Source: Helianthus annuus
Lineage: Eukaryota; Streptophyta; Magnoliopsida; Asterales; Asteraceae
Assembly (NCBI RefSeq): GCF_002127325.2
Contig: NC_035436.2
Coordinates: forward strand, 19,653,020-19,717,019
Direction: 5' to 3'
DNA length: 64,000 nucleotides
The notes under the pieces were generated by a model. It saw only the letters and a program-made list of their open reading frames with translations, was not told where the DNA came from and ran no database searches. Of the stretch, positions 11,660 through 21,825 are shown piece by piece; positions within the stretch are counted from its first letter, which is position 1, and every line of letters begins with the position of its first letter. The translations under genes were made by a program, and so were the position numbers.

Positions 11660-13164
11660 CAGGCAGGATAGCAGCTTTGAACAGATTTATATCCAAATCC
11701 TCGGAGAAGTGCAAAGAATTCTATGATATCCTAAGGAAGAACAAGAAATTTGAATGGATGGAGAAGCATGAGAGTGCTTTACGAGCTCTCAAAGAATACC
11801 TATCCTCAGCCCCAGCCTTGATGAAACCAGAAAAAGGAGATGTGTTATCCTTATATCTTGCAGTATCCTCAAAAGCAGTAAGTGCAGTCCTTGTTAAGGA
11901 TCATGAAGGTACACAACATCCTGTCTATTATGTAAGTAAGAGTTTACTTGATGCTGAATCCAGGTATTCACACCTTGAAAAGCTTATTCTTGCATTAATT
12001 ATGGCATCTACCAAGTTGAGACATTATTTTGAAACTCATGTTATTGTTGTTAAAACTAATTTTCTAATTAAGAATGTCCTCAGGAAACCCGAGATGTCTG
12101 GAAGGATGGCTAAGTGGGCAGTGAAGCTTAGTGCCTATGATATAAGATATGAGCCTAGGACAGCCATCAAATCCCAAGCATTGGCCGACTTTGTGGCTGA
12201 TTTCAGTAGTGATTTACAAAAGGAAGCCGAGTTAGAAGTCCAGCAGCTAGAGGAGACCAAGGATCCTTGGATACTCTATACTGATGGATCCTCAAATGTC
12301 AAAGGCACAGGGCTTGGTATACTACTAAAATCGCCACAGGGGGACATAATACCCCACTCCATAGCTTGTGAGTTCCAAACCACTAACAATGAGGCTGAAT
12401 ATGAAGCCTTGATTGTTGGTTTACAAATTGCTAAGCATATGGGGATCAGGTACCTTGAGGTACATGTAGATTCATTATTAATTACAAATCATTTTAATGG
12501 ATCCTATACTGTTAAAGGTGAAAAGCTAACCAAATATTTAGAGATAGTCAAAGAATTGGCACTCTCTTTTGTTTCCTTTAGTTTGACACAGGTACCAAGG
12601 GAAGAAAACACAGAAGCTGATGCATTGGCTAGTTTAGGATCATCTTTGAAGATCCCGGAGGATATAAGCATCCCCATTATCCATATCTTGGCTCCTTCTA
12701 TCGAGGATCATGTGGCCATGGAAATAGGGGAGGATTCTGCAATTATCCCTAGTGAGGATACTCAATCTTATCCAGGATCAGGATCATGGATCTCACCAAT
12801 CATGAGATACTTACAACACGGAGAGATTCCTATGGGAGAAAATCAAAGGGCTTTCAAAATTAAGGTATCTCAATTCACAATCTTAAATAATATATTGTAT
12901 AAGCGATCTCTTGCAGGACCATATTTAAGATGCATCGAGGATCCTGAAGTCCAAGAAGTTTTAAAAGACTTCCATGAAGGAAATTGTGGAAACCACACTG
13001 GGGGCAGGGCATTGTTCTCAAGGATCTTAAGAACAGGATACTACTGGCCAACCATGAAAAGAGATGCTGTGGAATATGCTAAGAAGTGTGATCCTTGTCA
13101 AAGACACAACAATATCCTTCATCAGCCGGCCATTTATGAGATGGGGGATGGATATAGTTGGTAA
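11660..13164 (+). pseudogene. RNase H, archaeal-type RNase H and integrase Zn domain of copy 3
   Basis: Frame 1 block, open 11677-13164. First the Ty3-type RNase H (PVYYVSKSLLDAESRYSHLEKL, about 11915-11990). Then a second, archaeal-like RNase H (ILYTDGSS at about 12270, NNEAEYEAL, HVDSLLI, ENTEADALASLG at about 12605-12640) with the D-E-D-D type acidic residues present. Then the integrase HHCC finger (FHEGNCGNH, then CDPC at about 13087-13098). The double RNase H marks the Tat lineage. The frame is lost near 13120-13150, where some residues are missing, and ends GDGYSW stop. This domain run is otherwise undamaged. Confidence 0.92.
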
Positions 13165-13987
13165 ACTCCCTAAAGCACCTGGTGGGAAAGTGTTCATGCT
13201 TGCTATGACTGCTTACTTCTCCAAATGGATAGAGGCTGAAGCCTTTGCCCAAGTCAGAAAAAAGGAAGTTATATCCTTCATTAAAAGAAATATTATAACT
13301 AGATTTGGCATTCCTTCTGAAATTATATGTGATAATGGTTCCCAATTTATTGGGGGCAGAACCACTAACTTTTGTGACAGCTGGGGGATTAAGATGATAA
13401 CATCAACACCAGTCCACCCACAAGCTAATGGTCAAGCAGAATCATCCAACAAGATCATCATCAACAATTTGAAGAAGAAACTTGGATCCAAGAAAGGGAA
13501 ATGGGCAGAAGAATTACCGTATGTGCTTTGGGCTGATAGGACAACCCCCAAGAATGCTACTGGTCAAACGCCATTCTCTTTGGTATTTGGGGCAGAGTCA
13601 GTGATCCCAACAGAAATGGTGGTTCCAACTGCTAGAACAAGTACCCGTGATCCTAAGGAAAATGATGAGAATTTGGCTCAAGACCTGGATACTATTGAAG
13701 AAATCAGGGATCTAGCAAGGATAAGGATGGCCAGTTATCAACAAAGAATGGCTGGTGCTTATAACAAAAATGTCAGGATCAGGAAGTTTCAAGTTGGAGA
13801 TATGGTATTGAGGAAAGCATTCCAGAATACCACCAATCCTGCTGATGGAAAGCTGGCACCAAAATGGGAAGGCCCTTATTTGATTGAAGCTGAAGCAGGA
13901 AAGGGGGCATATAGATTGCTGACCATGGAAGGTGATTTGTTAACAAGAGCTTGGAATGCTGTCCATTTGAAGAAATATTTCATGTGA
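13120..13987 (+). pseudogene. integrase core and C-terminus of Tat copy 3
   Basis: Frame 2 continuation of pol; a short frame overlap with the previous block reflects a small indel. Catalytic D-D-E residues are visible: D in [13 protein letters not shown] in IICDNGSQF, E in ANGQAESSNK. The C-terminal GPY/F-like part reads QVGDMVLRK then KLAPKWEGPYLIEAE, ending WNAVHLKKYFM stop at 13985-13987. There is no chromodomain, as expected for Tat elements. The block alone lacks the Zn finger in frame, so it is non-functional as drawn. Confidence 0.92.
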
Positions 13988-15354
13988 GCAGGATCCTTCT
14001 GGCACGTATGATCCTTACATTAGGGGTATCCTTGAAGGATCCTTAAAGCATCAATAATCCTTACTCTGGTAATGTCCTAATCTTGAACTATTTCCTTTAC
14101 TTATTTTCTCATACAAGGATAAGGATCATGTGTCCTTTATCCTTCTCTCACAAGACTTTGAGTTTTGAAAGTTCAGGTATCCTTAGCATAATGTTGATTA
14201 TCTACAGAAGCAATCCAGATCCTTAGGTTTAACCCCAGTTATTTGGGCTTGACCCCAGTTTCGCCTGTAGCGCACGATGATCCTGGTATAGTTCAAGGCA
14301 TTGGGACCAGTACTCGCTTTAGGGGCTGATAATTCCATTGTACTGGCTATACCTAGGATCCTACGTATAATGGTAGACGTACCATACATCTGTTCCTAAG
14401 GTTTCTAACGTTTTCACGTTAGCTAAGGTTTTGGCATTTTCATGTCACTAAGTTTGGATAGTCGCCAGTTAGGGTCATACTCCAGTTTACATACGATCCT
14501 TGGGCTTGTCCCCAGTTATCCTTGGGCTTGTCCCCAGTTATCCTTGGGCTTGTCCCTAGTTGCTAACTCTTATCTTATATTGGCTTAGTCCCAAGTTATG
14601 CTCTATTTCAGGTCCTTGAAGTTAAACAACTAAGGATCCTTGATCCTTATTCCTCTCTAAGGTTTATCTTATAGTTATCCTGATTATGGTTAGGATCCTA
14701 ACTTGGATCCTCAGGTATGATCCTTAACTATTTTTGTCTTATTCATTGTTTATTTGAATAACCCTTATACTTTGACAACTGAACTTATGATCCTTAAAAC
14801 ATATACTACTTTTTGGGATTTTTCGACCATAGGATATTTGATCATGGATCATATCCTATATGTTTTCAGTCTGACTTATTCAAAATTGCTTATTTAATAA
14901 ATGCACACCAAGACAATTGAAAATTAAAGGAACTTAAAGAACTTAATGCACACCAGTCTGACTTATTCAAAATTGCTTATTTAATCCTTAAAGGTTAAGA
15001 TTTTATTTATTAACAAAAAGACTAACCCTTCAAAGGTTGTCAAAATTACCTACCCCAAGCATCTACCAGCAATACGTGGCCCGTCTGCTGGGGTAGGTAA
15101 AGGGTGTCCATGATAATAGGTTTGAAGTTATGCAGGAACATAAAGGCGACAGGATCAGAATGGCTTCATCCCCCAAACAGAGGATCCCTCCACCATTTGC
15201 AATCCTGCCTATTGTCTGAAGGATCCTTGATCCTTAAACCTAAAACTATTGTTCAAGAGTACAGACCACCATTGTTCAATAAAACAACCACTAAACAGAA
15301 AAAATTGGGCTCCGGCTATGTCTAGAAGTTTCCTTCATCGCCCAATCCTGCAGC
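13988..15354 (+). other. copy 3 region between pol and the antisense gene
   Basis: Non-coding on both strands as far as I can see. It holds the short GGGCTTGTCCCCAGTTATCC repeats (14220-14580), the block CGCCTGTAGCGCACGATGATCC, many GGATCC/GATCCTTA words and a run of AT-rich sequence (14770-15010). Collinear with copy 4 6411-7221 up to about 14780 and then with copy 4 from 17992. Confidence 0.8.
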
Positions 15355-16962
15355 CTAAACCTTCGCTGCATCATCACCACCAGCTCCACTTGCCTCACCA
15401 CCCTGATCCTTGCCACTGCCTCCAGCCTCAAGTGTCAGGATCTCCTCAGCCTCTTCATCGTCCTCCAGTTCAGCCAGCCTTGCCTTCCAGCCCTCCACAT
15501 CCCAGGTGCTCTTGTCAAAAGCAGGATCCTGAGCTTCCATGGCCATTTGCAGCTGGGTCTTGTACATTGCTATGGCGGCGGAGACCTTGGCATCCTGGGT
15601 GATCTCGTGCCTCTCATAGTCAAAGTTGATCAGCATCTTGGCAGCCTCAATTTTGGTGTTCTGGAGATCCTTCTGAAGATCAGCTATCTTGAGGTCCTTC
15701 AGCAAGGCAGCCTGTTGAAGATCAGCAATCTTGCTATCCTGATCCTCAACGTGGCCAACATAGGTCTCAATCTCAGCAAATTTCTGCAAGGAAGACAAAG
15801 GATAATGTCAGAACCGAATGATCCTCAAACAAGCAGGATATACAAGCAGGGACAGTGATCCTTACCTCATTGAAGTAGTCCAGAAACTGTTGGCGGATCA
15901 AGGGGAGACCTTGCAAATCCTCAGCTTCGGAGGCCTTTCTCTTCTTGCCTCCCTTTCCTCTGAGGGGTGCCTTGGGGATTGAAGCAGTTGGGCTAGCAGG
16001 AGTCTTCTTCCTCGAGGATTTTACATTGGTGAGATCGGTGATGCTAAACTTTGAAGCAGATTTGGTGGATTTTCCAGCACCTACACAACCAGAACAAGAT
16101 AAGTATCTTAATTTTACTTGAATTTCATTATTTAATTGAATCTTTAAACAAGGATACTTACTTGACATCGTGACAGAACCAGAGGATACTTCCTGAGAAT
16201 CTTGGGTGGTAGTCTTGAAAGTTCTTGTTTCGGGATCAAGTCTCTTGAAGGCCAAGAGTCTCTCTTTAGCAGCAGGAGTCAATCTATGGTGTGAAACGGA
16301 GATAGCTGCATAACAAGAAAGCAAAAGAATGTCAGTGATCCCTATTCCGAAGGATAAGTTCTATGGTGATCCTCCTCAGGATCCTCCATCCTACCATGGG
16401 TAGCCCATTTCTTGGGTAAATCCTTTCCATCAGGGATGGTATCTCTTCTCACAAAAAAGAAGCGCCGCTTCCAGTTGGTATCGTTTTTGGTAGCCTTGAA
16501 GATTGGGTGCTCCTCCCCAGGTTTTTGTTTGAACAGATAGCGATGGGAACCGAAGGTGGTAAGTTCATACAGTTCTCCAAACTCAGCCATGCCTAAATCT
16601 ATCCCCTCCTGCTCGATGATCCTTTCAAGGGTATACAAAACCCTCCAGATCATCGGCATGGCTTGGATGTAAGATATGCCGGTCAGGGAAAAGAAGGATT
16701 GGGTGAAAGCTGGAAAGGGATATGTGTAGCCTATGGCAAACGGGGTCACAGGGAAGGCAACCCATGAATCAGAAGTGTGATCGCTCAGGGCAGTAGGATC
16801 ATAGGGTTTGAACACGGTGTTTGCGGGAAAACAATACCGGACCCTGTCAATTTGAGGATCGGTGAAAATGCAGCGTTCTTTAGCGGAATCTGTGATGATC
16901 CCTTGACTCTTGAAGGGGCTTTCTTTCTGGTGATCCTTAGCAGGGGAGTTCCGGAGCAACAT
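15355..16962 (-). CDS. antisense accessory gene of the Tat element (4 exons)
   Basis: Proposed model, minus strand: exons 16962-16395, 16305-16162, 16080-15866, 15783-15355. Each junction has GT...AG (donors GTAGGA, GTAAGT, GTAAGG; acceptors ATGCAG, GTGTAG, TTGCAG) and the four exons join in one open frame of about 451 codons with no stop. The product starts MLLRNSPAKDHQKES. It has a globular first half rich in aromatic residues, a basic patch (GKGGKKRKASEAED), a leucine/alanine-rich coiled-coil segment after KFAEIETYVGH and an acidic glycine-rich tail. Tat-lineage elements are known to carry an antisense ORF between pol and the 3' LTR; its function is unresolved. It resembles what databases label gypsy-type transposon proteins, from memory only. 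Copy 4 keeps a broken version. Confidence 0.75.
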
Positions 16963-17256
16963 TTTGAACGGAATAATTGAAAAGAGAAGACAAACAGAGC
17001 AAGCAAAGAGAGAAGATGAAGAGGAGAATCCCTGTTTGATCTTCTGAATGCGGTTATAAAGGGAGTAGCTCTGGATTTTAAATGCAAACGATCATATCTA
17101 TATCTCCTATTTATAATGATGATTCTGCAGGGGTGTCACTTCTGTGACGTCATAATGCAACGGATAGTTCGATATTAACAGCTATAAATCCGTTGAGTTT
17201 GTTGCAGATAAGATCAAGAAAACATAACTCGTTAATTTTACATTTTACTCCTTATA
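16963..17256 (-). promoter_or_regulatory. presumed promoter region of the antisense gene
   Basis: About 290 bp between the proposed ATG at 16962 and the polypurine tract. Minus strand has CCCTTTATAACCGC near 17051-17064, a plausible TATA-like box about 90 bp upstream of the ATG. Otherwise inferred only from position. Confidence 0.35.
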
Positions 17257-17269
17257 TTTTGGGGGCAAT
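17257..17269 (+). other. polypurine-like tract before the copy 3 3' LTR
   Basis: TTTTGGGGGCAAT directly precedes the 3' LTR at 17270, the position of the plus-strand priming site. Confidence 0.7.
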
Positions 17270-17986
17270 TGTTTGGGGAGGATTTTCTAACAATTTGTGA
17301 TCCTTATTTGCTATCCTAATAAGTGATCCTTACTTCTGTGACAGATAGTGATCCTCAGAAGAGCTTCAGGATCAGGATCATGGATCACCCTAAGGATCCT
17401 CATATTAACGATTGGCTGTTTGTGTTTCGTATTGTTTTGTAGGAGTATTGAGCTTGACTTGGTCTTGGCAACGTTACTATGGAATATTCCACGAGTATTT
17501 CGCACACATTTGAATAGAAATGGACGTTGTGGAGAACGTGGGAGCATGGCACAAAAGTCGGACAATTAGTTAGCTTAGTTAGCTTTCATTTTTAAAGGGG
17601 TGACGAGCTAAAATTAGAACACTTAGCCATTTTCGTTTACACATACACTCTTGTGCAATTGCAGTCTCAAAGCTCTCAGCAAACACTTAGCAAATTTCAC
17701 ACTTTTACACGATTAACCATAGTGATCCTTGTATTTAGCTCGTCACTATCCGAAGTTGTAAACTTTTATTGATTTATTTGAGCTTGGTGATCGGTAGTTT
17801 CCATCACCCGAGGTTTTTTATGCCGGAGATCTTCTAAAGATCAAGGGCTTTTTCCTCGTATAAATCCTTGTGTTGTTTGTGCAATTTACATCGAAGAGAT
17901 CCTTATTATTGTTCTTCATTTCAAGCATCATTCCCCATAACTAAGAGTTTGGTTGCATTATCCTCATTAGATTTTTAACCAAAACA
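17270..17986 (+). repeat. 3' LTR of copy 3 (717 bp)
   Basis: Same length and borders as 7222-7938. The differences seen by eye are about eight substitutions, mostly transitions plus C/A changes. Confidence 0.95.
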
Positions 17987-17991
17987 CCTTT
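17987..17991. repeat. target site duplication, right (CCTTT)
   Basis: Partner of 7217-7221, immediately after the 3' LTR. Confidence 0.92.
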
Positions 17992-19263
17992 GACAACAGA
18001 ACTAATGATCCTTAAGTTGCAAAACTTTTCTGAATTTATCGACTATAGGATATTTGATGCTTGATCATATCCTAAAATTTTTAAGCTTGATTTGTTGAAC
18101 TTAATAAATTCAAACAAAGTATATAGCAACAGTTGGAAAGTAAAGAATTCACAAGGATAAAAACACGGGAAATAGTCAAAAAGTTGAAGTTTTATTTATT
18201 CACAAAACATTAAACCCTTAAAGGTTGTCAAAATTGCCAACCCAAGCTTCTACCAGCAATACATGGCCTGTCCACTTGGGTTGGCAAAGGGTGTCCATAT
18301 TTGATAAGGTCTAACTGCAGGAAATAAGGCGGAAGGATAACAAGTGGCTTCATCCCCCAAACAGAGGATCCATCCACCACCCGTTATCCTACCTATTGTC
18401 CAAAGGATCGGTGATCCTTAAACCTAGAGCTATTGTTCAAAGTACAGACCATCATTGTTCAACAAAAACATCCACAACCACTAAAACCACTACCAAATCC
18501 TAAAAAAAGGGGGCTTCGGCCACGTCTAGAAATATCCATCCTCGCCCATTTCTGCAGCTCACACCTTGGCTGCATCACCACCAGCATCATCACCAGCGTC
18601 ACCTCCAGCTTGATCCTTCCCGCTGCCACTTGCCTCAATCGCTAGGACCTCTGTAGCCTCCTCCTCATCTTCCAGCTTTGCCTTCCAGCCCTCCTGATCC
18701 CAAGTGGTCCTATCAAAGTTAGGATCCTCAGCCTCTTAAGCCATTTGGAGCTTGATTTTGTACACGGTGATTGCGGCAGAGAATTTGGCATCCTCCAGCA
18801 GCTCATGCTTCTCATGATCAGCATTTATCTGGGCCATGAGCACCTATTTCTTCGCCAGATTGAGATCCTTTTCGAGAGAGGAGATGGTTTGATCCTTGGC
18901 CTTGAAGAATTTCTGGAACTCCAAATGCTTCTGCTCTGCTTCCTCAACGATACTCAGTCAGGATCCAGGATCCTTACCTCAAAGAAATACTCCTCGAACT
19001 GGTGGCAGATTAGAGGCAAACCTTCCAGGTTTTCAGCTTCAGTGGCCTTTCTCTTCTTTCCCCCTTTGGAAGTGACAGGCTTGGGGACTACGGCACTCGG
19101 GCTAGCAGCAGTTTTCTTCCTCCCGAAACGAGGACCCATATTGCTGAGATCACTAACACTAAAGCGGGAGGCTGATTTTGAGGATTTTCCAGCGCTTGTC
19201 AATTCAAAATATCAGATAAGTATTCTTGTTTTATCTAATAAGTATTCTTGTTTTATCAGATCA
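17992..19263 (+). mobile_element. Tat copy 4, part b
   Basis: Continuation of the host copy interrupted by copy 3. It is collinear with copy 3 from about 14786 to about 16085, including the CATCCCCCAAACAGAGGATCC block and the antisense gene. It ends near 19200-19263 without a 3' LTR. The end carries a tandem duplication of about 22 bp built on ATAAGTATTCTTGTTTTATC, and Athila-type sequence follows. The breakpoint looks like a deletion or end-joining event rather than an insertion edge. Confidence 0.8.
18564..19202 (-). pseudogene. antisense accessory gene of Tat copy 4 (truncated)
   Basis: Homologous to exons 3 and 4 of the copy 3 antisense gene. The first block (SAGKSSKSASRFSVSDLSN ... KGGKKRKATEAENLEGLPLI) is on the minus strand at 19202-18970. 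It is followed at once by an exon-4-like coiled-coil segment and the acidic Gly/Ala tail ending near 18564. In-frame stops occur in the second part (near 18838 and 18737). The intron between the exons is mostly missing, and exons 1 and 2 are lost at the 19.2-kb breakpoint. Confidence 0.75.
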
Positions 19264-19920
19264 CTAACCCTAAAACCTTCAAACTACCATAACTTTCTCA
19301 ATTCTCCATCAATCCAACTGATTTTGGAGTCTATCTTGGGTAATTTTTCAAGAGGAGCAAAACCCCCAACACGGTTTTCATCAATTTTTGCTATTGTGCG
19401 AGATTTCTGGGCGTGTCACTTGGGGTTTTTGAAAGGGTGTTCATCAAGTTGCTTATTTGCCATCTTTTCTTAGTTCTTCTTGTTTAACAACAACAAAGGT
19501 ATAGATTCTTCTTAAATTTATGCTTGATTATCATATGTTAGTGTTTTTCTTCCGAAATTTTAAACTTCTTGGTTTAAGAGTAGGTTGTTTAGACAATGTA
19601 TGTTGTGCTAGCATGATTTTGAGTAAGATTAGTTGTTTTGAATGGAATTTGAGTATGTCATAACCATAGTGAAGTGATTACACTGTTATGAACATGATTG
19701 AACATAAAGGTGATGTTGACTTTTGTTGAAATTATAAGAGATTGTAAGATTAACAAGAAAATTAATAAGTTTATGATAAAGTGAGCGACTTTGGAAGTTT
19801 AAAGAGGCGATTTTACATTCACTTGTTAATTTAAATGTCAACATTATACCTCATGTTCAAAGTTTGGGAGTTAATGAAGGTTGAATTTATATTGATGTTT
19901 GCTTGTTTGTGATTGTAGTT

Positions 19921-21825
19921 ATGGCGGGAGGAAAGAGACAAAAGACTACAGGCCAAGCTTCGTCATCCGGGGTTGGTTCTTCTTCCGGTTTAATACCGAA
20001 GAAGTGGGAGCAACTAAGCTCCGTGGAGGAGAATGATCCGAGGTTGTACAGGCAGGATTGGGAGTGGGCGAAGTTCAGGGATAGCCAAAGTGCTAAAATT
20101 TGGGATGACGAGAAGAACAAACTGTTGTCCCATTATCAAGACAGGAAGTTAGAGGCTAAGTTGTGGAAGTGGAAGATGGTGAACGGTGTGAATACCTCAG
20201 TGCCAACAAGGATAATATGTGAAAGGGTGGTGAACGTGGAAGAATTTCGTAACATCGGGATTGTGCAAATGTTTGAGCGTTTAGGATGGGAAAGCGTTCT
20301 TGATTGGTGCGAAGATAATACTTCCAGGATTTACTTATCGGAAGTATGTGAATGGTTGTCTACCTTGAAGCTTGTGAACAAGAATGAATCTCCTTCACAG
20401 TGGAAGTTGGTGGGGAAGACTACTCGAGGGAACATGACGATGTCTTTCGAGACCATGAATCGTATTGCTCGTTTCGACTCTTTGGGAGTACAAGCTTATG
20501 ATTACCCATCTATCGAGCAGTTTTTGGATAATCATTTGAACAACAACGATTTCGAGCAACTGTTAGATATTATCTTACCGACCCACCAAGGAGGAGAAAT
20601 GAAACGAAAGCAAATGTCGCTTGAAGGAAAGATTCTTCAAGGGATCTCGGTTGAGAACATCTTGGCAAGGTTTAGTGATCGTGGAGGAGTGAGAGTGAGT
20701 GACTGTAGGGTGGTGCACGCCTTACTGTATGGGACCCCAACACTGTCGTGGAGACATATAGTGATGATGAACACATGGGCTACCAGGGAGTCGTCCCAGA
20801 GGCGTTTTATTCCGTATGCACGCCTCATTAGCGCCATGATTGTGCAACAAAATTGTTTACCCCCGGAATCACTATGGGTTTCTAAGCCGGTGGAGGAGTT
20901 TAATTTGGGGTACATGCGGAAGAATTGGAAGATCGAAGTCAAGTTCTCGGGAAACAAGTACGTTGTGACCGATGATTTGGGGAACAAGTATGAGATCCGT
21001 ACTGCTGGAGCACCACCCGTAGCGGAAGGAGATGAGGAAATGGGGGAAGAAGAGGAGGAAGTTGAACCCTCCGGTGCACAAAGACCAAGGCAACGATATA
21101 TGCGGCCACATAGGGAAATTAACGCAGACGTGGCGGGTTTTGTGACCATGAGACGGGTGCCATCCTACAAGAATTTTGATCGGGGGCAGCAGGAGATATA
21201 TGACAATGTCTCCGCTTGTATAGGTGAAGGAAGGGAGTACAGTCGAAAAAGGGAAACTTGGGAGGGGTCGCATGGATCCGCAATGCAAGAATATTGGGCA
21301 GCTCAAGAAGCCCAGAGGGAAAGAATGAACAAGTTTATGGAAGAACAAGAACTGTTCCAAGTAATGCAAAGATCACACATGGAACAGTTGGCAAAGATGC
21401 AGGAGGATGAGGCAGCCCGAAGACGGGCATGGGAAGAAGCAGAAGCAGCGCGTCGACAGGAAGAAGAAGAATTGAACCGACGTCGTTGGAGTGCCATGTA
21501 CGTTTCTCAACAAATGGCGATTAATAACGCCAAAGTGCTGCATGATCAGGAGCGGCACCAAAGAGACTACCAAGCCGGCCTCCCATACGCCGAGCACTCG
21601 GGGTGGACAAATTACCCCGATCTTCCCTACCCGCAAGGCCCATCCGACCCGACTCCACATTGGCCCGAAGCAGTAGGGTCTAGCTTCATTCCGATCCCGT
21701 ACCAACCGCCACCTCAAGGGGAGCAAAGCCCCCTAGATAACTATAGGGAGATGTTCGAAGCCCTCACTGGTTATCCATACCAACCCAACCCGCCAATGGA
21801 TCCAAACGAGCGATATCAGCGGTAG
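19921..21825 (+). CDS. Athila ORF1-like protein (env-position gene)
   Basis: Uninterrupted, about 634 residues. I prefer the ATG at 19921 (MAGGKRQKTTGQ) to the upstream in-frame ATG at 19903, because the sequence just before it (TTTGTGATTGTAG) looks like a 3' splice site and AAAGGTATAG near 19495 could be the donor of a leader intron. The N-terminus is Ser/Gly-rich and basic. The central 350 residues contain the ATHILA ORF-1 style block (VVHALLYGTPTLSWRHIVM, then RFIPYARLISAMIVQQ). An acidic EEEEEVEPSG linker follows, then a charged coiled coil (about residues 455-540, with QEAQRERMNKFMEEQ) and a Pro/Tyr-rich tail. The family role is unknown. No signal peptide or clear membrane segment is visible, so there is no evidence for a true envelope protein. 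Confidence 0.82.
   Translation: MAGGKRQKTTGQASSSGVGSSSGLIPKKWEQLSSVEENDPRLYRQDWEWAKFRDSQSAKIWDDEKNKLLSHYQDRKLEAKLWKWKMVNGVNTSVPTRIICERVVNVEEFRNIGIVQMFERLGWESVLDWCEDNTSRIYLSEVCEWLSTLKLVNKNESPSQWKLVGKTTRGNMTMSFETMNRIARFDSLGVQAYDYPSIEQFLDNHLNNNDFEQLLDIILPTHQGGEMKRKQMSLEGKILQGISVENILARFSDRGGVRVSDCRVVHALLYGTPTLSWRHIVMMNTWATRESSQRRFIPYARLISAMIVQQNCLPPESLWVSKPVEEFNLGYMRKNWKIEVKFSGNKYVVTDDLGNKYEIRTAGAPPVAEGDEEMGEEEEEVEPSGAQRPRQRYMRPHREINADVAGFVTMRRVPSYKNFDRGQQEIYDNVSACIGEGREYSRKRETWEGSHGSAMQEYWAAQEAQRERMNKFMEEQELFQVMQRSHMEQLAKMQEDEAARRRAWEEAEAARRQEEEELNRRRWSAMYVSQQMAINNAKVLHDQERHQRDYQAGLPYAEHSGWTNYPDLPYPQGPSDPTPHWPEAVGSSFIPIPYQPPPQGEQSPLDNYREMFEALTGYPYQPNPPMDPNERYQR

Larger units (their letters stand above)
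7222..17986 (+). mobile_element. complete Tat-type Ty3/gypsy retrotransposon, copy 3 (10.8 kb)
   Basis: Full structure: 5' LTR 7222-7938, PBS 7940-7958, broken gag-protease 8026-10732, RT to integrase 10733-13987, 3' UTR, an antisense gene (16962 to 15355), polypurine-like tract ending at 17269, 3' LTR 17270-17986, and CCTTT target duplications on both sides. The second, archaeal-type RNase H after the normal one and an antisense ORF downstream of pol are established hallmarks of the Tat lineage (Ogre, Retand, Grande relatives). The two LTRs are both 717 bp and differ at about eight positions by eye, so the insertion is recent. Confidence 0.95.

Noticed and set aside
15547..15858. Plus-strand ORFs opposite the antisense Tat gene (also 18745-19473)
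   Set aside because: They overlap the coiled-coil coding exons in the opposite sense and are not conserved between copies 3 and 4.
19921..21825. Athila ORF1 as a viral envelope gene
   Set aside because: No signal peptide, transmembrane segment or cleavage site is visible. Only the position resembles env.
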